A stretch of 24,196 nucleotides of DNA from DATCSE01 sp036568605 (GCA_036568605.1 DATCSE010000045.1:1-24196); one strand, 5' to 3'. Positions 6,530 to 13,879 are shown, numbered from the stretch's first letter. Translations and numbers: made by a program. Notes: a model not told the origin generated them from the sequence alone.

Positions 6530-7324
6530 ATGACCGAGCGAACCGCCACCGTCGACTCCGCACGTCGCTTTGTGCTGACGGCGCCGCTGCCACCGGCACG
6601 ATCGCGCGCCGGGCCCATGCTGGAGAGCGCGGCAACAACAGGTGAAGGGCGGGTCCCTCTGCAGACCACCGAGGGCCAGGCCTTGGTCGTGGGCTCCGAC
6701 GTGCTCGCCTTCACCCGGGAAGTCTCCGCCGCGTTCCGCGAGGACCTCGTCAACAGCACGCTGCTGGGCCAGCTGGTCGCCAGCGAAAAAGTGCCGGACC
6801 GGACGCAGATCTTCGACTGGTACGACGCTTACTTCGATGCGCTGGCCGAGATCGGCTGGTCGGTGGGTGACCGCGACTTCGCCGTCTATGTCGAGACCGG
6901 CGAGGAGTTCGAGGCGCACGCGGCGATCCAGCGCGTGCTGACCCGCGCATTGGGTGAGGGCAGTCCGGCCTTGGGTGCCGTGGTGCGTGCGTTGGAGACC
7001 ATGCGAACGGTCGGCGACAGCCCCGCGGTGGCGCTGTTCCACCGTGAGACGAGAACAGCCGAGTCGGCCCATTTCCAGTTCGGCACCGGCGAGGCGGCTC
7101 CATCGCAGGAGCCTGTCGCGACCCTGGTGGGCTTTGCGCTGCGTGCCAGGATGGAAACCGAACAGGTGCTGTTCCTGCGGCGCCGCACGAGCGAGGTGAT
7201 CCTGCGGTATTGCGCCAGCCGCATCCGGATCGATCCCGCGGTGGCCGACGCGGTACGCGGGCCGCTCGCCGAGCGTTTGACCGCACATGCGATCGACTAT
7301 GTGAAGGCGTTGCCCGAGCTGTAG
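6530..7324 (+). CDS. Unknown protein A, paralogue of the product at 9783-10547
   Basis: A 264-aa protein of no family I recognise. It is clearly homologous to the 254-aa product at 9783-10547. Shared landmarks are VGS (54-56), VSAA (65-68), a leucine-rich helix ending QLVASEK, the block WYDAYFDALAEIGW (97-110), ALF plus HFQFG near 168-185, and EQVLFLRR (211-218). The first 45 residues are Pro/Arg/Ala-rich and not shared. There is no signal peptide and no obvious membrane helix. The ATG at 6530 has GGAAGA 6 bases upstream; an earlier TTG at 6512 would add 6 residues but has no better site. The gene is divergent from patatin and convergent with the protease gene (18 bases between stops). It may be the regulatory, target-recognition or effector partner of the patatin module. 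Confidence 0.8.
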   Translation: MTERTATVDSARRFVLTAPLPPARSRAGPMLESAATTGEGRVPLQTTEGQALVVGSDVLAFTREVSAAFREDLVNSTLLGQLVASEKVPDRTQIFDWYDAYFDALAEIGWSVGDRDFAVYVETGEEFEAHAAIQRVLTRALGEGSPALGAVVRALETMRTVGDSPAVALFHRETRTAESAHFQFGTGEAAPSQEPVATLVGFALRARMETEQVLFLRRRTSEVILRYCASRIRIDPAVADAVRGPLAERLTAHAIDYVKALPEL

Positions 7325-7342
7325 CGCCGGGCGGTCGCGTGC

Positions 7343-9064
7343 TCAGTGGCTGGTCTCGGGTTGCGAACCGAGCGCAGCACGAACGGCCGGGATCAGCGTC
7401 GCCATCGCGAGGCCCTCGTTGGCCGCGTAGGTCCCGTCGACACCATTGAGTCGTGGCATGCCCAACTTGCCGCCCCGGTGGTGCAGCGCGATCACATTCC
7501 AGCCTGCACCGTCGAACACCGGGCTGCCGGAATTGCCGCCCTCGGTGGGCGCACGGTAATGCACGCGGCATACCGCCGGGATCTGCGGCTTGCCGGAGGG
7601 CGGCCCCTCGTGGTCGAGCAACTCGTTGTCCTGCAGGGACACCGACAGCTCGCGGCCCCCTGGGTAGCCGATGATGTAGACGCGCGGCGCGCCGGCGTCG
7701 CCGGCTGCAGGCAGGGGCGGCAGCTCGGTGCGCAAGCGCAGCGGGCTCACGCCAGCCGGAAGGGACTTCAACCGCAGCAGCGTGGCGTCGTGCTCCTCCA
7801 CGCCCGAGGTCCAGACGAGCGACTCCACGCCGTAGCACTGATGCAGGTCGACCGCCTCGAAGATCATCTCGGCGTCCTGCGGCCGTATGCCCGGCACCGC
7901 GCCCTGCGGGTTGACGACATGGTGGTTGGTGAGGAAGAGCAGATCCTGCTCGGTGCCGATGCCGAAATCGGCGGCGCTCACCAGGAAGCCGGTGCCCAGC
8001 CGCTGGCCGAGGCGCTGCCGCACGACTGCCACCGACCGGGCCGCTTCGACGCCGGCGCACCACCACGCAAACGTCTTCGCGGCGTCCTGGCCCAGGATGG
8101 CCTCGAGCTGCCCGCGCGACGGTGCGGTTACGGCCTGCTCGTTCGGCGTGCCGAGGCTGCCCGCGGGCAGCTCGACCTGGCCACCGGGCAACTGCAGCAG
8201 CCGTGCGCGCAACACGGCCACCAGCGCACGCGCCCGTTCGAGCGCTTGCGCGGTCAAGGCGATGCCCGGCATGCCGGGCGCCAAGCGGTCCAGTGCCCAC
8301 ACTTCGACAAACTGGCGCAGCGTGCTGGCCACCTGGAAGGCTTGCACGTCAGGCGCCTGCAGGAAGTCGCGCAACAGGTTCTCGATGCGGTCGAGGTCGC
8401 CGGTGGCCAGGCTCGCATCCAACACAACTTCGGCCAGAGTCGGCAGGTACCACTCGTCCCTCGAAGCCGCGGGCAGTGCGAGCAGTGTCGATTCCAGTCG
8501 TGCGGCGAGCGCGCCCGGTTCGAGATCCGGCGCGATCTCGAGCCAACCTTCGCGGCGAGCGCGACTGACGAGTGCCAGCAGGTTCACGCCGTGCCAGGTG
8601 CGGCGCGGATCGGCCTCATAAGGCTGCCGATAGGCGTCTGCCGCTGCAGCCAGCGCGATGCGCGAGCCGACCGACGGCGTGAACTGTCCGGCGTCGAAGA
8701 AGATTTGCTTGTGCGCACGGCCCAGCAACCCCCAGGCTTCGGTCCACTCCGCATGCTCGGACGGCAGCCTCGCGAGCAGTTGCTTCAGCACGTCGACGGC
8801 AGCGGTTGCCGCCCCTGTCTCGATGAGCCCTTGTGCATAGAGACGCCGCGTGGTCGCATCGGTCGCGTCGATGCGCGACAGTTGCTCCGCCAGGCGACAC
8901 AGCAACTCGAAGGCGCGCAGGTTTCGCAGCTGCCGCAGCAGGCCGCGAGCCTCGTCGACGGTGTCCGCAGAAGCACCTGTACGCAACGAGGCGATCAGTT
9001 CGAGTGCGCGCGCTCGGTGCGCCTCCTCTGGCGCTTCACGCGGCTGGTCGTCGCGGGTGCCCAT
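7343..9064 (-). CDS. TPR (DUF4071/TPR-S-like) protein fused to a trypsin-like serine protease
   Basis: A 573-aa two-part protein. Residues 1 to about 260 are helical and TPR-like; LLGRAHKQIFF (113-123) and AYRQPYEADPRRTWHGVN (144-161) match the pattern seen in the TPR region of the product at 3205-5223 and in DUF4071. About 357-570 is a chymotrypsin-fold protease with TGFLVSA, H382 in LTNHHVV, D426 in EHDATLLRL and S512 in EGGNSGSPVF, so the triad is complete. VIALHH follows as expected for the last strand. There is no signal peptide, so the protease should act in the cytoplasm, gated by its TPR half. The muramidase gene ends 13 bases upstream. The ATG at 9064 has no strong ribosome site, so translational coupling is likely. 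The target could be its neighbours or host proteins. Confidence 0.85.
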   Translation of the reverse strand: MGTRDDQPREAPEEAHRARALELIASLRTGASADTVDEARGLLRQLRNLRAFELLCRLAEQLSRIDATDATTRRLYAQGLIETGAATAAVDVLKQLLARLPSEHAEWTEAWGLLGRAHKQIFFDAGQFTPSVGSRIALAAAADAYRQPYEADPRRTWHGVNLLALVSRARREGWLEIAPDLEPGALAARLESTLLALPAASRDEWYLPTLAEVVLDASLATGDLDRIENLLRDFLQAPDVQAFQVASTLRQFVEVWALDRLAPGMPGIALTAQALERARALVAVLRARLLQLPGGQVELPAGSLGTPNEQAVTAPSRGQLEAILGQDAAKTFAWWCAGVEAARSVAVVRQRLGQRLGTGFLVSAADFGIGTEQDLLFLTNHHVVNPQGAVPGIRPQDAEMIFEAVDLHQCYGVESLVWTSGVEEHDATLLRLKSLPAGVSPLRLRTELPPLPAAGDAGAPRVYIIGYPGGRELSVSLQDNELLDHEGPPSGKPQIPAVCRVHYRAPTEGGNSGSPVFDGAGWNVIALHHRGGKLGMPRLNGVDGTYAANEGLAMATLIPAVRAALGSQPETSH

Positions 9065-9077
9065 GTTCAGCCGAGGT

Positions 9078-9677
9078 TCAGTCCAACTCGTCGGGCACCT
9101 TTGCCACGTAGCCGGTGTCGCCGAAGTCCACCGCGTCGCGGGCGGACTCGAAGCCGGGCAGTCCCACCTCGCGACGCAGCGCGTTCAGGCGGTTGAGCCA
9201 ACCCTTGAGGAAGACCGCGAGCTCTGGTTTGCTCGCCACCAACTGACGATAGAAATCCTCGCGTGCCTGACAGTAGGCCGCCACCGCCTTGCCGGGCTCG
9301 CAGCCGGCGACGCATTGCAGCGTCGCGGGTCCGAAGCTGCCGTCGGGCTGCGCGCCGACGGCCTGCTGCAGCAGGCGCACGGCACGTCCCACACCCATGT
9401 TCACTGCGGTATCGAACTGGACCAGGTCCAGCGGCGTGCCGACGTCGTCGCAGTGCGGCGGCGCCCAGTAGTTGCCACGGTAGATCGCCTGCATTTCAGC
9501 ATCCTCGAGTTCCTGCACGCTGCGCGGGGCCGACCCTTGGCCGCGCCTCCACGTGTCGTATACCTTCTGGGTGATGCCTCGGTTGGTCGCTCCACCTGGA
9601 TCAGCCGGATGGTTGACGAAGCCGCCTTCCCAACGCAGAACGAAGGGCAGCGATGCGTCGAATGCAGCAGTGCTCAT
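9078..9677 (-). CDS. GH108-family muramidase with PG_binding_3-type C-terminus
   Basis: Predicted N-acetylmuramidase of 199 aa. The N-terminal block FVLRWEGGFVNHPADPGG (12-29) followed by TNRGIT is the GH108 signature, with E17 the catalytic acid. YRGNYW (66-71) and FDTAVNMGVGRA (88-99) continue the fold, and a peptidoglycan-binding type 3 region follows from about 100 to 170. The length is normal for the family. There is no signal peptide, holin or other phage gene nearby, so if it acts on the wall it must leave the cell by another route. The ATG at 9677 has AGGGAGAA upstream. The stop lies 13 bases before the protease ATG, so the two form a pair. Many relatives are prophage endolysins or secretion-associated muramidases; here the neighbours suggest an effector. 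Confidence 0.88.
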   Translation of the reverse strand: MSTAAFDASLPFVLRWEGGFVNHPADPGGATNRGITQKVYDTWRRGQGSAPRSVQELEDAEMQAIYRGNYWAPPHCDDVGTPLDLVQFDTAVNMGVGRAVRLLQQAVGAQPDGSFGPATLQCVAGCEPGKAVAAYCQAREDFYRQLVASKPELAVFLKGWLNRLNALRREVGLPGFESARDAVDFGDTGYVAKVPDELD

Positions 9678-9757
9678 CGGGCTGTTCTCCCTAACTTGTC
9701 GGGCGCGAACGGACGCTCCGGGCTTCACTTCTACAGACGCGGGACTCATCATCCAAT

Positions 9758-9766
9758 CCCTAGTGT
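9758..9766 (+). promoter_or_regulatory. CCCTAGTGT motif, copy 2 (plus strand)
   Basis: Second copy of the 9-mer found at 6486-6494, here 16 bases before the ATG of gene B and in the 105-base gap between the divergent muramidase and gene B. If TAGTGT is a -10 box, the leader would be only about 11 bases and include the ribosome site GGGAG. Confidence 0.3.
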
Positions 9767-9782
9767 CGACCCGGGAGCCACC

Positions 9783-10547
9783 ATGAGCATGACGGATTCG
9801 ATGGCGTATGTGCAGACGCTCGAATTGCCCGCCGTGCTGCGAGGCATGGAGGGACTGGAGGCCGCCGCACCCGAGTTCGGCGATCAGCACGAGGCCATGG
9901 CCGTCGGTTCGCAGCTTGCCGAATTCAGCGAGCGCGTCTCAGCCGCGCAGCGGGCTGCGGTGGCCGATTGCCTGCTGCTGGCGCAGCTGGCGGCCAACAA
10001 GGCGACCGAGCAGTCGCCCGACCTGATGGCCTGGTACCGGAAGTACGTCGATGTCCTGCAGGGCATAGGCTGGACGGTGCAGGGCATGAACCTGGAGGAC
10101 CAGCAGGCCAGCGCCACCGATCTGAGCGTGCACAACGCGATCATTCCCGTGCTCGCGGCGATGCTGGGGCCGGTGGGCATGGCCGCTTCGCTGGTGGTCA
10201 AGGTTCTGGAAGGATTGCAGGAGATGGACCGCAGCACGCCGTGGATCACCCTGTTCTCGCGTTCCAGTCAGCACGCCAGCGGCGCGAAGTTCCAGCTCGG
10301 GTTCGTCGACACCGGTAGTGCGGGCGACGGCATCGACCTGCAGGTGCGTCTCGTCGCCGTGGCCGTCGACACGACGGGCACGATCACGCAAGTGCTGTTC
10401 TTCAAGCTCGCCGGCCAGGACGCCCGCATCAAGGCCGGCCAGACGCAGCTCGGCATCGTGGGTGCGCGGCTGGAGGCCATCAAGTCCGCGGTCGCGGAGC
10501 GAGTGAACCCGTTCCTGGCAGGCAACATCGCCAAGATCGAGCTCTGA
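9783..10547 (+). CDS. Unknown protein B, paralogue of the product at 6530-7324
   Basis: A 254-aa protein of unrecognised family, homologous to protein A along most of its length. Matching blocks are VGSQLAEF (41-48), VSAAQR (52-57), LLLAQLAANK (64-73), WYRKYVDVLQGIGWTV (84-99), LF plus KFQLG (157-173) and TQVLFFKL (202-209). Unlike A it has a hydrophobic, Gly/Ala-rich helix at about 123-140 (VLAAMLGPVGMAASLVV), which could be a membrane-interacting segment or simply a buried helix. The ATG at 9783 has CGGGAG 6 bases upstream. The TIR-like gene follows after 43 bases on the same strand, so they probably share a transcript, while the muramidase/protease pair is divergent. Function unknown; the pairing with enzyme/TPR gene pairs in both modules argues that A and B play equivalent roles. 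Confidence 0.8.
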   Translation: MSMTDSMAYVQTLELPAVLRGMEGLEAAAPEFGDQHEAMAVGSQLAEFSERVSAAQRAAVADCLLLAQLAANKATEQSPDLMAWYRKYVDVLQGIGWTVQGMNLEDQQASATDLSVHNAIIPVLAAMLGPVGMAASLVVKVLEGLQEMDRSTPWITLFSRSSQHASGAKFQLGFVDTGSAGDGIDLQVRLVAVAVDTTGTITQVLFFKLAGQDARIKAGQTQLGIVGARLEAIKSAVAERVNPFLAGNIAKIEL

Positions 10548-10590
10548 GCGGCACGGGCCGAGCGGGCGCAATTTTCGAACGAGGCGGCCC

Positions 10591-11490
10591 TTGTCGGTCA
10601 CGCGCCGCATCTATGTCAGCCTTCCGGCTGACCGCTGGCTGCCCCGGAACCTGAACGAGCTCAAATGGGGCATCGTCGAAGAGATCGAGAAGCTGGGGTT
10701 CACGCCGGAGATCTTCACCAACCCCAAGGGTGGGCCCGGCTTGGCCTCTGCGAGATCCTGGCACCCACGCGACGCCGATGAGATCGCCAGGCGCTGCGTC
10801 GCTGCCGTGATCATCGGCGCGGCCCGCTGGCGATTCCAGGACCAGCAGTCAGGTGAGCCGGTCCTGCTGCCGACCGAGTTCAATCACTACGAAGGCGCGC
10901 TCGCTCGCACGTTGCGGCTTCCCACCTTGGTTCTGGTGCAGATGGACGCGCTTCGGCGCGTGGTCTTCGACATGAACTTTGCCGGCTACATCGGCGAATT
11001 TGCAGCCGACGCGGACACGCGTTGGCTCCATACCGACGAGTTTCGCGTGCCCTTCAACTATTGGAAGGCCATGTTGGACGAACGTCGCGATGTTTTCCTC
11101 GGCTACTCCAGCCGCTCGGAGGCGCCGGCGGCGGCGATCAAGCGCTACCTTCTCAGCATCGGGGCGAAGGTCCTCGACTGGCAGACCGACTTCATCCCCG
11201 GCAGCTCGATCCTGGATCAGATCGACCAGGCGGCCGCGCGCTCGATCGGCGGCGTCTTCGTTTTCGGTCGCGACGACGTGTTCGACGAGAAGGCCCTGCC
11301 GCGCGACAACGTGGTGTTCGAGGCCGGCTACTTCATCGGCCAGAAGGGCAAGCGCAATGTCCTCATCGTTCGTGAAGCGGGGTCGAAGATGCCTGCCGAT
11401 CTGGGAGGCGATATCTACGCGTCGCTGCCCGATCGGGCCGACATCGCGCCGATCGAAAAGACGCTGACTGCCTTCATGGGCGCGATCTGA
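10591..11490 (+). CDS. TIR-like predicted nucleotide-binding protein (putative NADase)
   Basis: A 299-aa cytoplasmic protein with two Rossmann-like halves. The C-terminal half (about 166-299) has VFLGYSSR, an SSILDQI helix, and PRDNVVFEAGYFIG (237-250), a hallmark of the TIR-like predicted nucleotide-binding family that includes CBASS TIR effectors; E244 would be the catalytic Glu for NAD+ cleavage. The N-terminal half has IYVSLPADRWL, an AAVIIG strand, and LLPTEFNHYEGALA (92-105) followed by a TLVLVQ strand, so E101 sits in a comparable place and the protein may be a divergent duplication. The start is TTG at 10591 with GAGG 6 bases upstream; no in-frame ATG lies near, and starting later would cut the first strand. 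It follows gene B by 43 bases. Likely role: NAD+ depletion or production of an NAD-derived signal. Confidence 0.85.
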   Translation: MSVTRRIYVSLPADRWLPRNLNELKWGIVEEIEKLGFTPEIFTNPKGGPGLASARSWHPRDADEIARRCVAAVIIGAARWRFQDQQSGEPVLLPTEFNHYEGALARTLRLPTLVLVQMDALRRVVFDMNFAGYIGEFAADADTRWLHTDEFRVPFNYWKAMLDERRDVFLGYSSRSEAPAAAIKRYLLSIGAKVLDWQTDFIPGSSILDQIDQAAARSIGGVFVFGRDDVFDEKALPRDNVVFEAGYFIGQKGKRNVLIVREAGSKMPADLGGDIYASLPDRADIAPIEKTLTAFMGAI

Positions 11491-11526
11491 CTGCAGGCCG
11501 CGCTCGACGTACCGGCGATCGCGGTG

Positions 11527-12558
11527 TCAGACCGGCGTCGGGCTGCGCTCGGCGAACTGCCCGTTCCAGTACGGGTAGTACGGATAGGGCGGCGTCACCG
11601 CGCTTGCCGCGTCGAGCTGCGCGACCTGTTCGCGCGTCAGCGTCCAGCCGAGTGCGCCCAGGTTGTGCGTGAGCTGCGCCTCGTCGCGTGCGCCGATCAG
11701 CACGCTGGCGACCGTGGGCCGCTGCAGCAGCCAGTTGATCGCGATCTGCGGAACGCTCTTGCCGGTCTGCGCGGCGATTTCGTCCAGCGCGTCGACCACG
11801 CGGTACAGCCGGGCGTCGTCGACGGGCGGGGCGTAGCCCGCGGTCTCGTGCAACCGGCTCGTGCCCGGCAACGGCTGGCCGCGCCTGACCTTGCCGGTCA
11901 GGCGGCCCCAGCCCAGCGGGCTCCAGACGATCGCGCCGATGCCTTGGTCCAGGCCCAGCGGCATCAGCTCCCATTCGTAGTCGCGGCCGATCAGCGAGTA
12001 GTAGGTCTGGTTCGCGACATAGCGCGGCAGCCCCAGACGATCGGCCGCGGCCAACGACTTCATCAGCTGCCAGCCGGAGAAGTTCGAGACGCCGACATGG
12101 CGAACCTTGCCGGCACGCACCAGGTCGTCCAGCGCCGCGAGCACCTGCTCGACCGGCGTCATCGCATCGAACGCGTGCAGCTGCAGGATGTCGATGCGGT
12201 CGGTGTCCAGGCGCTTCAGCGCGGCCTCGGTTGCGGCGATCAGGTGATGACGCGAGGTGCCGACGTCGTTCGGCCCGTCGCCGCTGCGCAGCCCCAGCTT
12301 GGTCGAGATGATCGCGCGGTCGCGCCGGCCTTTCAGTGCGGCGCCGAGGAGGGTCTCGGATTCACCGTTCGAATAGACGTCGGCGGTGTCGAACAGCGTC
12401 ACGCCGGCGTCGAGGCAGATGTCGACGATGCGTCGCGCGCCGGCGAGATCGGTGTTGCCCCAGGCGCTGAACAGCGGGCCGCGGCCGCCGAAGGTGCCCG
12501 CACCGAAGCCCAGCACCGGTACCTTGAAGCCCGAGCGGCCGAGAAAACGATGTTCCAT
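11527..12558 (-). CDS. Aldo/keto reductase
   Basis: NAD(P)H-dependent carbonyl reductase of 343 aa with a TIM-barrel fold. The catalytic tetrad is visible: D57 and Y62 in FDTADVY, K87 in STKLG, and H128 in LQLHAFD. GVSNFSGWQL and the C-terminal cofactor loop around VLIGARDEAQL fit the AKR family. The length and the YSNGESE loop suit the subgroup related to YajO-like reductases. The ATG at 12558 has AGGAGC 8 bases upstream. The MFS exporter stop lies 60 bases upstream on the same strand, so both are probably read from one promoter and controlled by the divergent LysR regulator. The natural substrate cannot be told. Confidence 0.93.
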   Translation of the reverse strand: MEHRFLGRSGFKVPVLGFGAGTFGGRGPLFSAWGNTDLAGARRIVDICLDAGVTLFDTADVYSNGESETLLGAALKGRRDRAIISTKLGLRSGDGPNDVGTSRHHLIAATEAALKRLDTDRIDILQLHAFDAMTPVEQVLAALDDLVRAGKVRHVGVSNFSGWQLMKSLAAADRLGLPRYVANQTYYSLIGRDYEWELMPLGLDQGIGAIVWSPLGWGRLTGKVRRGQPLPGTSRLHETAGYAPPVDDARLYRVVDALDEIAAQTGKSVPQIAINWLLQRPTVASVLIGARDEAQLTHNLGALGWTLTREQVAQLDAASAVTPPYPYYPYWNGQFAERSPTPV

Positions 12559-12618
12559 GACGGGAAGCTCCTGTCGCGAATGAGGAAGAGGGAAGAGAAG
12601 AACGGTGACGCCGTGGCC

Positions 12619-13842
12619 TCACGCGTTCGCCGGCGCGTCGCAGGCCGGCGCCGGCGTGCGTGCATCGCGGCGATCGGCCGTGTGGCTCCACCATGCGATC
12701 GCGAACCCGGTGAGCGTGATCGCCGCGGCCACCCAGCCCAGCGCCTGCAGGCCGGGGCCATGCTCGACCGTCACGCCGCCGGCCCACGCGCCGAGCGCGT
12801 TGCCGAGGTTGAACGCCGCGATGTTCAGGCTGGAGGCGAGGTTCTGCCCGGCACCCGAAGCCTTTTCGAGCACGCGCAACTGCATCGGCGCGACGGTGGC
12901 GAACGCGGCGACGCCGAGCAACGCGACGAACAGCACCGCCGACCATGGCGCCTCCACCATCGCGTGCATCGCCGCGAGCACGAGCGCCAGTGCGGCCAAG
13001 GTCGCGAGCGCAGCGCGCATCGTCGAGCGGTCGGCGAGCCGCCCGCCGAGCAGGTTGCCGACCGCAAGGCCGGCGCCCAGCACCAGCAGAATCGGCGACA
13101 CCGCGCTGTCTGGCACGCCGGTCACGCGCAGCAGCAGCGGCTGGATGTAGGTGAACACCGTGAACACGCCGGCGAAGCCGAATACCGTCATCGCGAGGCC
13201 GCGCAGCACCTGGGGTCGCAGCAGCACCGCAAGCTCGTCGCGCAGGGCCGACGGCGGTGCGCCTTGCGTCTCGTCGTCAGCGCGGGTGGTGGCGCCGCGT
13301 GTGCTGGGCACGAACAGCGCGATCACCGCGAACGCGAGCACGCCGATCAGCGTGACGGCCCAGAACGTCGCGCGCCAGCCGAACTGCACGCCCAGCCAGG
13401 CGCCGGCCGGCACGCCCAGCAGCGTGGCGGCAGTCAGTCCGGTGAACATGATCGCGATCGCCGAGGCGCGGCGCTCGCGCGGCACCAGGCCGGTCGCGAC
13501 GACCGAGCCGACGCCGAAGAACGTGCCGTGCGCCAGCGCCGTCAGCACGCGTGCGGCCATCAGCCAGCCGTAGCCGGGCGCGAGTGCGCAGGCGAGGTTG
13601 CCGAGCGTGAAGATCGCCATCAGCGCGAGCAGCACGGTCTTGCGCGGCAGCGCGCGGGTGGCGATCGTCAGCAGCGGCGCGCCGATGGCAACGCTCAACG
13701 CGTAGCCGGAGATCAGCGCGCCGGCCGCGGCGATCGAGACATGAAGGTCCGTCGAGACCTGCAGCAGCAGGCCCATGATGACGAACTCGGTGGTGCCGAT
13801 GCCGAAGGCGCCGGCGGTGAGTGCAAGAAGTGCGATGGGCAT
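12619..13842 (-). CDS. MFS transporter, DHA1-type drug/sugar exporter family
   Basis: Inner-membrane proton-coupled exporter of 407 aa with about 12 hydrophobic helices. The opening GTTEFVIMGLLLQVSTDLHVS and the following SGYALSVAIGAPLL are typical of the AraJ/YdhP-like DHA1 group. The loop between helices 2 and 3 carries a variant of the MFS motif A (TRALPRKTVL), and the LGVPAGAWLG stretch in helix 5 matches the antiporter motif C region. I chose ATG 13842, which has GAGGG 7 bases upstream, over a GTG 12 bases earlier without a site. The ribosome site lies inside a perfect palindrome (13846-13864), so expression may be controlled at DNA or mRNA level. It is upstream of the aldo/keto reductase and divergent from lysR. 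The exported compound is unknown. Confidence 0.9.
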   Translation of the reverse strand: MPIALLALTAGAFGIGTTEFVIMGLLLQVSTDLHVSIAAAGALISGYALSVAIGAPLLTIATRALPRKTVLLALMAIFTLGNLACALAPGYGWLMAARVLTALAHGTFFGVGSVVATGLVPRERRASAIAIMFTGLTAATLLGVPAGAWLGVQFGWRATFWAVTLIGVLAFAVIALFVPSTRGATTRADDETQGAPPSALRDELAVLLRPQVLRGLAMTVFGFAGVFTVFTYIQPLLLRVTGVPDSAVSPILLVLGAGLAVGNLLGGRLADRSTMRAALATLAALALVLAAMHAMVEAPWSAVLFVALLGVAAFATVAPMQLRVLEKASGAGQNLASSLNIAAFNLGNALGAWAGGVTVEHGPGLQALGWVAAAITLTGFAIAWWSHTADRRDARTPAPACDAPANA

Positions 13843-13845
13843 GAT

Positions 13846-13864
13846 GGCCCTCACTGTGAGGGCC
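13846..13864. promoter_or_regulatory. Perfect 19-bp palindrome over the MFS ribosome site
   Basis: GGCCCTCACTGTGAGGGCC: two 9-base arms around one T, starting 3 bases before the MFS ATG. In the MFS mRNA its distal arm supplies the Shine-Dalgarno GAGGG and could form an 8-bp stem with a 3-base loop that hides it. As DNA it overlaps the -35 area of the lysR promoter, so it could equally be an operator. Confidence 0.55.
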
Positions 13865-13879
13865 CAACAATGCGATGAC

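Noticed and set aside
6407..7288. Upstream extension of the patatin frame
   Set aside because: It is antisense to gene A, and a strong ribosome site marks the ATG at 6406.
7346..9196. Long plus-strand open frame (616 codons)
   Set aside because: Antisense to the TPR-protease, which has a full catalytic triad; the translation shows no domain.
9078..9677. Muramidase as evidence of a prophage
   Set aside because: No capsid, tail, holin, repressor or integrase genes lie around it.
11524..13878. Very long plus-strand open frame (784 codons)
   Set aside because: It is antisense to the aldo/keto reductase and MFS genes, both with clear motifs. Its product is a low-complexity Arg/Gln/His/Ala mix typical of GC-rich shadow frames.
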